Positions 54,405 through 63,604 of a DNA stretch of 64,000 nt are shown in pieces. The position numbers and the translations under genes were made by a program. The stretch is from an uncultured Nitrosomonadales bacterium (GTDB lineage: Bacteria > Pseudomonadota > Gammaproteobacteria > Burkholderiales > Methylophilaceae). The first letter of the stretch is position 1. The number at the start of each line of letters is the position of its first letter. Location: contig CAJWVO010000004.1 in the NCBI GenBank assembly GCA_913048465.1, forward strand, positions 1-64,000. The letters run 5' to 3'. The notes below the pieces were generated by a model that was not told where the DNA came from, ran no database searches, and saw only the letters and a program-made list of their open reading frames with translations.

Positions 54405-54824
54405 ATGAAGAATAATTTCAATTTACAATACTTTGATTTATATAGATTTATTGCAAAAAAGGAGAGGATATGTGATAGAATTCCGTTCTTTAAATTTAAC
54501 CGATTATCAGATCTTAAAATATCTGATGATGATAGCTTGTTTTATGATGTTTCTGTTTCAGAAGTTACTGGACAACACTTCTTAAATCTAGAGTTAAACA
54601 TCGATTTAAGGCTGTTATGTTATCGTTGCTTAGAGGATGTTGAGATCAAATTCAAAACATCAAATCGTTATGAGTTAGTTCAGGCAACCAGCAAGTCGGA
54701 AATGCATGTTATTGATGATATTAAAATTGAAATTATTGATAATTTTGATTTATTATCTTTCATTGAGGATGAGATTCTATTAGAATTGCCTACATCACCT
54801 AAACATGCATTTGAGTGTAATTAA
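54405..54824 (+). CDS. yceD: DUF177 protein YceD
   Basis: A 139-residue protein of the YceD (DUF177) family, whose members are encoded with L32 and affect 23S rRNA or ribosome assembly. Motifs are LRLLCYRCLEDVEIKF and the C-terminal ILLELPTSPKH. Of the cysteines usual in the family, CYRC is kept and one more is near the end (FECN). It is followed by rpmF after 13 bases and begins the large plus-strand lipid-synthesis operon. Confidence 0.9.
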   Translation: MKNNFNLQYFDLYRFIAKKERICDRIPFFKFNRLSDLKISDDDSLFYDVSVSEVTGQHFLNLELNIDLRLLCYRCLEDVEIKFKTSNRYELVQATSKSEMHVIDDIKIEIIDNFDLLSFIEDEILLELPTSPKHAFECN

Positions 54825-54837
54825 TTAAGGAATAAAT

Positions 54838-55017
54838 ATGGCTGTTCAAAAAAGTAAAAAATCACCTTCGAGAAGAAATATGAAAAGGTCGCATGACGGT
54901 CTTGATAACCCAGCTTTGGCAGTTGAGCCAACCACTGGTGAAGTGCATATGAGACATCATGTATCACCAACAGGATTTTATAAAGGTAAAAAAGTTATTC
55001 AAGACAAACCTGAGTAA
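54838..55017 (+). CDS. rpmF: 50S ribosomal protein L32
   Basis: A 59-residue protein beginning [20 protein letters not shown], the usual proteobacterial L32 start, with [20 protein letters not shown] further on. It has no cysteine, so it is the zinc-free form. The Shine-Dalgarno TTAAGGAA precedes ATG 54838. Between yceD and plsX it completes the standard yceD-rpmF-plsX order. Confidence 0.97.
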   Translation: MAVQKSKKSPSRRNMKRSHDGLDNPALAVEPTTGEVHMRHHVSPTGFYKGKKVIQDKPE

Positions 55018-55025
55018 CTATTTAA

Positions 55026-56036
55026 ATGACTGTATCAATATCTGTTGATGCAATGGGCGGTGATTTTGGTCCCAAAATCACTGTTCCAGCTTCCTTAAAT
55101 TTTCTTAAATCACACCCTGATGCCTCCATTACTTTAGTTGGTAATGAATCTACAATAAAAAAGTTTCTAAAAAAACCTATAGAGTCTTTCGACAGATTAT
55201 CAATACTTCATACAATGCAATTCGTTACAATGGACGAATCTCCCCAATCTGCTCTAAAAAATAAGAAAAGCTCATCAATGCGACTTGCCATTAATTTGGT
55301 AAAAGAAGGGGTAGCAGATGCTATTGTGAGTGCCGGAAATACTGGAGCCTTAATGGCCACAGGTAGATTTGTCTTAAGGATGTTACCTGGAATTGATCGT
55401 CCAGCCATCGCATCATTCCTGCCAAATCAAAAAGGATCATCTTGTATGCTGGATTTGGGAGCTAATGCTGATTGTACAAGCCATCATCTAACTCAATTTG
55501 CTATTATGGGATCCATACTTTCTTCGGTGATATCGAAAAAAAAGAAACCATCAGTTGGTCTTTTAAATATCGGTTCAGAATCAATTAAAGGTAACGAAGT
55601 TACCAAAGAAACTTACGAATTATTAAATAAGAGTCATTTAAATTTTTATGGCAACGTTGAAGGAAATGATATCTTTAAAGGTACCACTGACGTTGTTGTT
55701 TGCGATGGTTTTGTTGGGAATATTTCCTTGAAAACCACCGAGGGCTTAGCAAAAATGTTTGCTGACTTTCTAGGACAAGAATTCAAGAAAAATGTTGGGA
55801 CAAAGTTTTTAGCATTATTCGCCCTTCCTGTTTTAAAAGCCTTTAAAAGGAGACTTGATCCAAGGAGCTACAATGGCGCAGCTTTCTTAGGAATAAATGG
55901 TATAGTTGTTAAGAGTCATGGCAGTGCTGATGCATTCTCTTTTGAGCATGCCTTAATGACTGCCTATGAGGAGGCGAAAAGTAAGATGATTACTAAAATT
56001 TCCAAACAATTAAAAATAGATCAAAAATTAATCTAA
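55026..56036 (+). CDS. plsX: Phosphate acyltransferase PlsX
   Basis: PlsX converts acyl-ACP to acyl-phosphate, which PlsY uses for glycerolipid synthesis. The 336 residues include SVDAMGGDFGPK at the start, SAGNTGALMA and VCDGFVGNISLKTTEG. It is peripheral to the inner membrane in the species studied. It starts eight bases after rpmF and is followed by fabH after two bases. Confidence 0.97.
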   Translation: MTVSISVDAMGGDFGPKITVPASLNFLKSHPDASITLVGNESTIKKFLKKPIESFDRLSILHTMQFVTMDESPQSALKNKKSSSMRLAINLVKEGVADAIVSAGNTGALMATGRFVLRMLPGIDRPAIASFLPNQKGSSCMLDLGANADCTSHHLTQFAIMGSILSSVISKKKKPSVGLLNIGSESIKGNEVTKETYELLNKSHLNFYGNVEGNDIFKGTTDVVVCDGFVGNISLKTTEGLAKMFADFLGQEFKKNVGTKFLALFALPVLKAFKRRLDPRSYNGAAFLGINGIVVKSHGSADAFSFEHALMTAYEEAKSKMITKISKQLKIDQKLI

Positions 56037-56038
56037 TT

Positions 56039-56989
56039 ATGAGATATTCAAAAATTGTCGCTACAGGATCTTTTTTGCCAAAAAAAATATTATCCAATAA
56101 AGATCTTGAAAAAATTTTTGATACCTCCGATGAGTGGATTAAAACCAGAACAGGAATAGAACAGAGACATATTGTTGAAGATAGTCAGACCACTTCTGAC
56201 TTAGGATATTTCTCTGCTTTAGATGCTATCGAAAAATCTTCTTATAATAAAGATGATATTGATTTAATCATAGTCGCAAGCACAACGCCTGATAAAATTT
56301 TCCCTAGCGTAGCTTGCTCGATTCAACGAAAATTAGGTTTAAAAAACATTCCTGCATTTGATGTTCAGGCTGTTTGTAGTGGCTTTATTTATGCCTTAAC
56401 AACCGCAGATAGCTTTATTAAGTCTGGCATGTATAAAAAAGTTCTAGTTATAGGGGCTGATTGCATGTCAACCATTACTGATTATACCGATCGCTCAAAC
56501 GCGATTCTTTGGGGTGATGGAGCAGGCACAGTTATTCTAGAGGCATCCGAGGAGCCGGGCATCATTAAAAGCATTATAAATAGTAATGGAGAATATGAGG
56601 ATCTATTACACGTGCCTCGTAAATCTAAAGATAACAAACCCAATACAATAGAAATGCAAGGAAATGCAGTTTTTAAAATTGCTGTGAATACACTTGATCA
56701 AATCGTTGATGAAACTCTTCAAGGAACCGGTTTTTCAAAGGGAGATATTGATTGGCTTGTTCCTCATCAGGCCAATATTAGGATTCTTCAAGCAACAGCT
56801 AAAAAATTAGATATGGCTATGGATAAAGTGATTGTCACAATCAACAAACACGGCAATACTTCTGCTGCATCGATACCTTTAGCTCTCAACGAGGGGATTA
56901 CTTCTGGAAGAATTAAGAAGAATGACATAATTTTAATGGAAGCTTTTGGTGGAGGATTTACCTGGGGCTCATCACTTATAAAGGTTTAA
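56039..56989 (+). CDS. fabH: Beta-ketoacyl-ACP synthase III FabH
   Basis: FabH condenses acetyl-CoA with malonyl-ACP to start fatty-acid synthesis. The 316-residue thiolase-fold protein has the Cys-His-Asn triad: Cys113 in QAVCSGFIYAL, the His in LVPHQANIRI and the Asn in NKHGNTSAASIP. The closing EAFGGGFTWGSSLI is also typical. It lies between plsX and fabD with gaps of one to two bases. Confidence 0.97.
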   Translation: MRYSKIVATGSFLPKKILSNKDLEKIFDTSDEWIKTRTGIEQRHIVEDSQTTSDLGYFSALDAIEKSSYNKDDIDLIIVASTTPDKIFPSVACSIQRKLGLKNIPAFDVQAVCSGFIYALTTADSFIKSGMYKKVLVIGADCMSTITDYTDRSNAILWGDGAGTVILEASEEPGIIKSIINSNGEYEDLLHVPRKSKDNKPNTIEMQGNAVFKIAVNTLDQIVDETLQGTGFSKGDIDWLVPHQANIRILQATAKKLDMAMDKVIVTINKHGNTSAASIPLALNEGITSGRIKKNDIILMEAFGGGFTWGSSLIKV

Positions 56990-56990
56990 T

Positions 56991-57908
56991 ATGAAAAGTG
57001 TCTTGTTATTTCCTGGACAAGGATCTCAATCAGTTGGAATGATGAATGGGTTTGATAGCAACGTTGTTAAAGAAGTTTTTGATATGGGATCAGATATTTT
57101 TGGAGAAGATCTATTAGATTTAATAAAATCTGACAATGATAAGATTAATCAAACCACTTACACACAGCCTATTGTGTTTTTATCTGGCTTCGCAACTTAT
57201 CTGTTACTTAAAGAAAAAAAATCGAGTTTGCAGATTGATTATGTTGCAGGTCATAGCCTGGGTGAGATTACTGCAGCATGTGTTGCAGGGGTTTTCTCAG
57301 CAGACATAGCAGTAAAAATTGTTCAAAAACGGGCTCAGCTAATGCAAAATGCTGTTCCTGCAGGAGAAGGAGCTATGGCTGCTGTTTTAGGTTTGGAAGA
57401 CCATGTTGTTGAGGAGATATGCAAGACATTGCAATCAACTGGTGTTATTGAGCCTGTCAATTTCAACTCACCGGGGCAAGTTGTAGTGGCAGGTGAGAAG
57501 AAATTGATTGAACAGTCTTTGGAAAAATTTAAAGATAGCGGTGCAAAAAGAGCTCTTTTGCTGCCAGTGAGTGTTCCATCTCACTGCAGCTTAATGCGAT
57601 CAGCTGCAAAGGATTTTGAAAGTTACTTAAATGATTTTGAGTTTAATGATGCAGATATTCCAGTTGTTCAAAATGTAAATGCAATAGACGTGATTGATAA
57701 AAAACTGATAAAAGAAAACCTTGTAGCTCAATTATTTAATCCGGTGAAGTGGACTTCATCAATTCAATATCTAGAAAAGCAAGGGGTGAATAATTTTATT
57801 GAGTCGGGCCCCGGTAAAGTGCTGTGGGGTCTAAACAGAAGAATTACTAAGTCAGAAGATATTAAACACTTCACAATAAATTCTGACGAAGCATTTAACG
57901 AATTATAA
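56991..57908 (+). CDS. fabD: Malonyl-CoA-ACP transacylase FabD
   Basis: FabD loads malonyl groups onto ACP. The 305-residue protein has LFPGQGSQSVGM at the start, the nucleophile Ser89 in AGHSLGEITA, the substrate Arg in QKRAQLMQ and the catalytic His in VPSHCSLM. The gene begins one base after the fabH stop and precedes fabG by 15 bases. Confidence 0.97.
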   Translation: MKSVLLFPGQGSQSVGMMNGFDSNVVKEVFDMGSDIFGEDLLDLIKSDNDKINQTTYTQPIVFLSGFATYLLLKEKKSSLQIDYVAGHSLGEITAACVAGVFSADIAVKIVQKRAQLMQNAVPAGEGAMAAVLGLEDHVVEEICKTLQSTGVIEPVNFNSPGQVVVAGEKKLIEQSLEKFKDSGAKRALLLPVSVPSHCSLMRSAAKDFESYLNDFEFNDADIPVVQNVNAIDVIDKKLIKENLVAQLFNPVKWTSSIQYLEKQGVNNFIESGPGKVLWGLNRRITKSEDIKHFTINSDEAFNEL

Positions 57909-57923
57909 AATTAGAGATTATTT

Positions 57924-58658
57924 ATGAAAAAAATAGCATTAGTTACAGGAGCAAGTCGTGGAATAGGGGCTGCAATCGCAGTTGAGTTGTCGAAACAAGG
58001 ATTTTTGACGATAGGGACAGCTACATCTCCTCAAGGAGCTGAAATAATTGAAAAAAACTTTCAAATTCATAACTTAGAGGGTAAGGGATATGTTTTGAAT
58101 GTTAATGACAACAACTCAATATCTGATCTAATTTCCACAATATCTGAAAATCATGGTGATATTGAGGTTTTGGTCAATAATGCTGGTATTACAAAAGACA
58201 CTTTGCTTATGAGAATGTCTGATGAGGATTGGGATAGCGTTATTCAGACTAATTTAAAATCTGTCTACAAATTATCACAGTCTGTCTTGAAGCCTATGAT
58301 GAAAAAAAGATCCGGAAGAATTATTAATATCTCCTCAGTAGTTGGCCATATGGGTAACGCGGGACAAGTGAATTATGCAGCGACCAAAGCGGGTATAGCA
58401 GGCTTTACAAAATCATTAGCCCAGGAGTTGGGTAGTCGAAACATTACCGTCAATTGCGTTGCTCCAGGTTTTATTGATACGGATATGACCAAGGGATTGA
58501 ATGATGAGCACAAGGATAAACTAATTAGCTTAATTCCGCTATCGAGATTAGGAAATCCAGAAGATGTGGCAAAAGCGGTTTGCTTCCTAGCATCTCATGA
58601 TTCATCTTACATAACAGGCGAAACAATTCATGTCAATGGCGGCATGTTAATGGTGTAA
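57924..58658 (+). CDS. fabG: 3-oxoacyl-ACP reductase FabG
   Basis: FabG reduces 3-oxoacyl-ACP with NADPH. The 244-residue short-chain dehydrogenase has TGASRGIG at the cofactor site and the catalytic Ser138, Tyr151 and Lys155 (ISSVVG, YAATKAG), at the numbers of E. coli FabG. The 76-base gap after it holds the acpP promoter. Confidence 0.97.
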   Translation: MKKIALVTGASRGIGAAIAVELSKQGFLTIGTATSPQGAEIIEKNFQIHNLEGKGYVLNVNDNNSISDLISTISENHGDIEVLVNNAGITKDTLLMRMSDEDWDSVIQTNLKSVYKLSQSVLKPMMKKRSGRIINISSVVGHMGNAGQVNYAATKAGIAGFTKSLAQELGSRNITVNCVAPGFIDTDMTKGLNDEHKDKLISLIPLSRLGNPEDVAKAVCFLASHDSSYITGETIHVNGGMLMV

Positions 58659-58691
58659 AAAAAATGAACTTTTTTGCATCAAAATTGATTC

Positions 58692-58708
58692 TTTTTGCTA
58701 AAATAGCG
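58692..58708 (+). promoter_or_regulatory. Extended -10 promoter for acpP
   Basis: TTTTTGCTAAAATAGCG contains TGCTAAAAT, an extended -10 box. Transcription would begin near 58711, 24 bases before acpP, leaving the strong Shine-Dalgarno AAGGGG (58722-58727) in the leader. TTGCAT at 58674 is a possible but distant -35. The same motif precedes pgi. An internal promoter would explain high ACP output relative to the other operon genes. Confidence 0.55.
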
Positions 58709-58734
58709 TTTTTTAATATTTAAGGGGTAATTAG

Positions 58735-58968
58735 ATGTCTGACATCGAACAAAGAGTTAAAAAAATTGTATCTGAGCAATTAGGTACAGACGCAGCTAAT
58801 ATAAAAAACGAATCATCTTTCATTGATGATTTAGGTGCGGACTCCCTCGACACAGTTGAATTAGTAATGGCTCTTGAAGAAGAATTCGGCACAGAAATTC
58901 CTGACGAACAAGCTGAAAAAATTACAACTGTTCAACAAGCTATTGATTACATCAACAACAATCAGTAA
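58735..58968 (+). CDS. acpP: Acyl carrier protein
   Basis: ACP carries the growing acyl chain on a phosphopantetheine arm. The 77-residue acidic protein has the attachment Ser37 in [12 protein letters not shown] strong Shine-Dalgarno AAGGGG is seven bases before the start, fitting one of the most abundant proteins of the cell. It serves the Fab enzymes, PlsX, LpxA and LpxD encoded in this window. Confidence 0.98.
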   Translation: MSDIEQRVKKIVSEQLGTDAANIKNESSFIDDLGADSLDTVELVMALEEEFGTEIPDEQAEKITTVQQAIDYINNNQ

Positions 58969-58976
58969 TTCCTAAA

Positions 58977-60209
58977 ATGTCTCACAGAAGAGTCGTTGTG
59001 ACTGGACTGGGTTTGGTCACTCCTATTGGAATAGGGGTGAATGAATCCTGGAATAACGCATTAAACGGCGTTTCTGGTATAACCAAAATCACAAAGTTTG
59101 ATGCTAGTGCTTTTGCATCACAAGTTGCTGGCGAAGTTAAAGACTTTGATCCTAGTAAGTATTTACCTCCAAAAGAAGTTAGAAGAATTGATACCTTTAT
59201 TCAGTATGGTTTAGTGGCTGGTATCGAAGCACTTAAGGATTCTGGATTGGAAGTGAATGAGCAAAATTCTGAAAGAATTGGTGTTGCAATTGGATCAGGC
59301 ATTGGTGGTTTGGGTATGATTGAAAGTACCAATGACACATACGATGAATCTGGTCCGCGAAGAGTTTCTCCATTCTTTATTCCGGGAACCATTATTAACA
59401 TGATTTCTGGTAATTTATCAATCATGTATGGGCTTAAAGGTCCAAATATTTCAATAGTTACTGCTTGCACTACCGGAACTCACTGTATTGGTGATGCCGC
59501 AAGAATGATTGAATATGGTGACGCAGATGTTATGGTTGCTGGTGGCTCAGAAGCAGCAATTACAGAGTTATCTGTCTCAGGCTTTGCCTCCGCAAAAGCA
59601 TTATCAAGTCGAAATGATGACCCTGCATCAGCATCAAGACCATGGGATAAAGGCCGAGACGGTTTTGTTATTGGGGAAGGAGCTGGGGTAATGGTGCTAG
59701 AAGAATATGAGTCTGCAAAAAAACGTGGCGCTAAAATCTATGCTGAACTCTCTGGTTACGGAATGAGTGCAGATGCATACCACATTACAGCTCCATCGAC
59801 TGATGGACCAAGAAGGTCGATGGCTAATGCTTTAAAGAATGCAAATTTAAATCCGCAAAATATTGGTTTTATTAATGCTCATGGCACCTCGACACCATTG
59901 GGCGATATTAATGAAACTAATGCCCTTAAAGAGCTATTTGGAGATCATGCATACAAATTAGCTGTAAACTCAACCAAATCAATGACAGGACATCTCTTAG
60001 GTGGCGCAGGTGGGATTGAATCAATTTTTACAGTTTTAACCTTGCATCACCAAAAATCACCACCAACCATCAACCTTGCAGATCCTGATCCCGAATGTGA
60101 TCTAGATTATATTCCAAATGAAGCAAGAGATATTCAAGTTAAGGCTGCATTAAAAAATAACTTTGGTTTCGGTGGAACTAATGGTAGTTTGGTATTTAAC
60201 ACCATTTAA
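58977..60209 (+). CDS. fabF: Beta-ketoacyl-ACP synthase II FabF
   Basis: FabF extends acyl-ACP by two carbons. The 410-residue protein has the nucleophile Cys164 in VTACTTGTHC, the two histidines in NAHGTSTPLGD and SMTGHLLGGAGG, and the closing NNFGFGGTNGS. It begins eight bases after acpP. No fabB or fabA lies in the window. Confidence 0.97.
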   Translation: MSHRRVVVTGLGLVTPIGIGVNESWNNALNGVSGITKITKFDASAFASQVAGEVKDFDPSKYLPPKEVRRIDTFIQYGLVAGIEALKDSGLEVNEQNSERIGVAIGSGIGGLGMIESTNDTYDESGPRRVSPFFIPGTIINMISGNLSIMYGLKGPNISIVTACTTGTHCIGDAARMIEYGDADVMVAGGSEAAITELSVSGFASAKALSSRNDDPASASRPWDKGRDGFVIGEGAGVMVLEEYESAKKRGAKIYAELSGYGMSADAYHITAPSTDGPRRSMANALKNANLNPQNIGFINAHGTSTPLGDINETNALKELFGDHAYKLAVNSTKSMTGHLLGGAGGIESIFTVLTLHHQKSPPTINLADPDPECDLDYIPNEARDIQVKAALKNNFGFGGTNGSLVFNTI

Positions 60210-60227
60210 TATTTACTATAATAAGTT

Positions 60228-61049
60228 GTGAAAAAAACACTTGTTAATGGAAAATTTACCAATCTAATTTCAATTAATGACCGAGGCTTTCAATTCGGTG
60301 ATGGAGTGTTCAGAACATTTGTCTCCATGAATGGAAAGATACCTCACTTTAGTCTTCATTATAAAAAATTAAAAAATGATGCAAAAATTATTGGCATCAA
60401 AGCTCCCAAAAAGAATGTTCTACTAGCTGATGTTTTAAAAGTTTGTAATCAATCCAATATAAAAATTATCAAGGTGATTATCACTAGAGGAGAATCTAGC
60501 CGAGGCTACTTATATGATCATTCCATTCAGCCAAATATAGTGATTCAATCATATGACTTTGATCATAAGCGTCTCATTAAGAGTCAAAAGGGTGTTTTAG
60601 TTGAATCAGCACATTTTCCAATTGAAAAAAATATTATTTCTGAATTAAAACATCTCAATCGCATACTAAATGTTCTTGCCTTGGCAGATAAAAAAGTCAA
60701 TATTACCGATCGAATTTTTTTAGATCCAAAAAATAGAGTTATTGAGGGCGCATTTCACTGTATTTTTTTTCGTACAAAATCAAAATTTATTTTACCAAGT
60801 AGTCAAGAGTCAGGACTAATTGGGGTTAGTCGTGAACTTCTAATCGATTATTTAACTAAGAATAATATAGCTTATGATTTTAAATCTATCCAGTATGATA
60901 AAGTGAATCGATTTCAAGAAATGTATCTGATGAACTCAGTTTATGGAATCATTCCAGTAAAAAAATATGATGAATTTACGTTTAACACTAATTTAGAAAT
61001 TGTTAAAGAATTAAATAGAAACCTTAATTTAGAATATGCAAAAAAATAA
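60228..61049 (+). CDS. pabC: Aminodeoxychorismate lyase, PabC-like
   Basis: PabC releases p-aminobenzoate from aminodeoxychorismate for folate synthesis. The 273-residue fold-type IV PLP enzyme has DRGFQFGDGVFRTF, the PLP Lys in ELKHLNRILNVLA and the Glu in VIEGAFHCIFF. Amino-acid aminotransferases share this fold, but the place between fabF and mltG is typical of pabC. The start is GTG 60228, with little Shine-Dalgarno. The end overlaps mltG by 14 bases. Confidence 0.9.
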   Translation: MKKTLVNGKFTNLISINDRGFQFGDGVFRTFVSMNGKIPHFSLHYKKLKNDAKIIGIKAPKKNVLLADVLKVCNQSNIKIIKVIITRGESSRGYLYDHSIQPNIVIQSYDFDHKRLIKSQKGVLVESAHFPIEKNIISELKHLNRILNVLALADKKVNITDRIFLDPKNRVIEGAFHCIFFRTKSKFILPSSQESGLIGVSRELLIDYLTKNNIAYDFKSIQYDKVNRFQEMYLMNSVYGIIPVKKYDEFTFNTNLEIVKELNRNLNLEYAKK

Positions 61050-62058
61050 ATTATTAGCCTTTTTGTTTGATAAACATTACGTCTTTTATAGAATTACATT
61101 TGTTCTTATTTTTATCCTCCTTTCCATCCATTTATTATTCTTTAAAGTTAATATCAATGAAAATAATCAAGATTTTGAAATTGCAGAAGGCTCAACGCTA
61201 AATTCAGTTATCAAAATGTTTTATGACAATGAATTAATTACCTCGACTTGGAGATTTAAAACTCTTTTTTATATTACCGGAAATCAAAATAAAATTAAAA
61301 AAGGGAGTTATAGAATAAATAGTGGAGATAATTCTGTAGATCTTATTCGTATGATTACTCAAGGCTTGGAGACCACTCACGCAATTACTTTTGTTGAGGG
61401 TCAAACCATGCAGCAGATATTTAATTTAATTAAAAAAAATCCTAATATCAAACAAACCGTCGATGAGTTTGATGAAGAAAAAATTTTAAAATTAATGAAT
61501 GTTGAGGCAAAAAGTTTGGAGGGTTTGGTTTATGCTGATACCTATTATTTTACAAAAAATACCACAGATATTGAGCTTTTAAAAACAGCACATAGTCACC
61601 TGGATAAGAAACTAAAGTTAGCCTGGAATCATCGAAAACAAAATCTTCCCTACGAAAATCAATATGAAGCATTAATCATGGCGTCCATCATTGAAAAAGA
61701 GGTGGTCTTTTATGATGAAGCCTCTGAGGTATCTGGTGTGTTTGTTAATCGACTAAATATGGGGATGCCATTACAGAGTGATCCAACAGTGATATATGGA
61801 ATTAAGAAATTTGATGGCAATATTAGAAAAAAAGATTTAAGAAAGGATCATCCACATAATACTTACACCAGAAAAGAATTACCGCCAACACCTATATGTA
61901 TTGTTAGTTATCAGTCGATTAATGCAGCATTAAATCCAGCAAAAACTGATGCTTTGTATTTTGTTTCAATGGGCAATCATCGACATAAATTTTCTGTTAC
62001 CCTTGAAGAACACAACAAAGCAGTAAATATATTTCAAAGAAAAATAAAGAAAAAATAA
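61036..62058 (+). CDS. mltG: Endolytic murein transglycosylase MltG
   Basis: MltG cuts nascent glycan strands in the periplasm and sets their length. The 340-residue protein has one N-terminal membrane segment (about 15-35), a LysM-like subdomain and the YceG catalytic domain with the catalytic Glu in MASIIEKEVVF, then LQSDPTVIYGI and NTYTRKELPPTPI. It overlaps pabC, and its stop overlaps tmk by one base. Confidence 0.95.
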   Translation: MQKNKLLAFLFDKHYVFYRITFVLIFILLSIHLLFFKVNINENNQDFEIAEGSTLNSVIKMFYDNELITSTWRFKTLFYITGNQNKIKKGSYRINSGDNSVDLIRMITQGLETTHAITFVEGQTMQQIFNLIKKNPNIKQTVDEFDEEKILKLMNVEAKSLEGLVYADTYYFTKNTTDIELLKTAHSHLDKKLKLAWNHRKQNLPYENQYEALIMASIIEKEVVFYDEASEVSGVFVNRLNMGMPLQSDPTVIYGIKKFDGNIRKKDLRKDHPHNTYTRKELPPTPICIVSYQSINAALNPAKTDALYFVSMGNHRHKFSVTLEEHNKAVNIFQRKIKKK

Positions 62059-62663
62059 TGGCATATTTTATTACAGTGGAGGGAATAGACGGTGCAGGGA
62101 AATCGACACACCTCGAATTTATTCAAAACTACCTCAATAAAAAGAACATTCAGAATATACTTACAAGAGAGCCTGGCGGTACTCAAATTGGTGAAAAGTT
62201 AAGGCAATTACTTTTGCATGATGATATGGATGTTGGTACCGAGACTATGATGATGTTTACTGCTCGACATGAACACTTAGTTACAATTATTCAACCTGCG
62301 CTGAAGTCAAATATATCTATCATCTGTGATCGATTTACTGATGCAAGCTATGCCTATCAGCATGGAGGGAAGGGTATTGATAAATCTTTTATTAAATCAC
62401 TAGAAGAATTGGTACATCCAAACCTTACCCCTGACCTCACTTTTTTGTTTGATCTTGACCCAGATACCGCCCATTCCAGAATCTCTAATGAGCGAAGCTT
62501 AGATAGATTTGAAAAACAATCATCAACATTTTTTAATGGGGTGAGAAAAGTCTACCTAGAATTAGCTACGGCACACTCAAGATTTCATGTTATTGATTCT
62601 TCACAAGCCATTGATCAAATACAACTGATTATTTCTCAAAAATTGGATGAGTTAGTCAAATGA
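62058..62663 (+). CDS. tmk: Thymidylate kinase
   Basis: Tmk phosphorylates dTMP to dTDP. The 201-residue P-loop kinase has GIDGAGKST at 9-17, TREPGGTQIGEKLR with the DR/E-type motif, DRFTDASYAYQHGGKG, and a lid region with SNERSLDRFE. It is coupled on both sides: TAATG with mltG and ATGA with holB. The mltG-tmk-holB order is conserved across proteobacteria. Confidence 0.97.
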   Translation: MAYFITVEGIDGAGKSTHLEFIQNYLNKKNIQNILTREPGGTQIGEKLRQLLLHDDMDVGTETMMMFTARHEHLVTIIQPALKSNISIICDRFTDASYAYQHGGKGIDKSFIKSLEELVHPNLTPDLTFLFDLDPDTAHSRISNERSLDRFEKQSSTFFNGVRKVYLELATAHSRFHVIDSSQAIDQIQLIISQKLDELVK

Positions 62664-63604
62664 TCAATTGGTTTGAACAATATCATTCGTCTGCATTTAT
62701 ATCAGACTTAATAAAAACACAAACACATTTATTTGTTGCCGAGGAGGGAATCGGAGCAGATCAATTAATGGAGAATTTATTGAAAATGTTGCTTTGTGAA
62801 AAAATAACTACAGACAACCAAGCATGTAATGCTTGTCCCTCATGTCGATATCTTGTTGATGAACATCCAAACATTCGGCTCATTGATAAAAATGTAGAAT
62901 TAAAAAGTGATGTTATAACCATAGATCAAATTAGAGAATTGTCCTCATTTATAGAGTTAGCCAGTACAAGCGAACGTGACAAAAAAGTTATTTTTATTAA
63001 AAACACTCATTATTTAACTTCAAGCGCTGCAAACGCATTGTTAAAGAATCTTGAAGAGCCTCCAAATAATACATTTTTTATTTTACTGACTTCCAATCTT
63101 CACAAAATATTACCGACTATTCGTAGTCGTGCAACGATTCATAAACTAAGTACACCTACTAATAAGCAATGTGAAGATTATTTAAAAGAAGAACATCCAG
63201 AAGCTATTAAGTTTTTAGATTTAGCTGAGCACAAACCTTTTTTAGCAATTCAAATGGCCGATAATAAGGAACTCATAAACTCTATAGTCAAAATTTTTCT
63301 CCGTGGAAAGAGTTTCGATATGATGGATGTAAATGAGAGTTTGTTATCTTCAGGACCGAAATTTTTTGTCGATATGATGCAAAAATGGATTGCTGATCTA
63401 GCTCATTTTAAGGAGTTTAGTACGGTCTACTACTTCAAAAACTTGCCAGATCAGATTGAACTTATCAGCAATCAACTTTCCTATAAAGAGTTGTTGAATT
63501 TTTATAAAAAATTAATTGAGTATCGAAGATTATCTGAAACAACAATTAATAAGTCGATTACCCTTGATAACTTAATGATCGACTACAAAAGGATATTTGC
63601 TTAA
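62660..63604 (+). CDS. holB: DNA polymerase III delta' subunit
   Basis: Delta' is part of the clamp loader that places the sliding clamp on DNA. The 314-residue protein shows the zinc module CNACPSCRYL, KVIFIKNTHYLTSSAANALL in the Walker B region and NLEEPPNNTFFILLTSN followed by TIRSRAT (sensor 1 and SRC-like motif). The Walker A loop is degenerate (EEGIGADQL), as expected for delta', which does not hydrolyse ATP. The tatD start overlaps its stop codon. Confidence 0.92.
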   Translation: MINWFEQYHSSAFISDLIKTQTHLFVAEEGIGADQLMENLLKMLLCEKITTDNQACNACPSCRYLVDEHPNIRLIDKNVELKSDVITIDQIRELSSFIELASTSERDKKVIFIKNTHYLTSSAANALLKNLEEPPNNTFFILLTSNLHKILPTIRSRATIHKLSTPTNKQCEDYLKEEHPEAIKFLDLAEHKPFLAIQMADNKELINSIVKIFLRGKSFDMMDVNESLLSSGPKFFVDMMQKWIADLAHFKEFSTVYYFKNLPDQIELISNQLSYKELLNFYKKLIEYRRLSETTINKSITLDNLMIDYKRIFA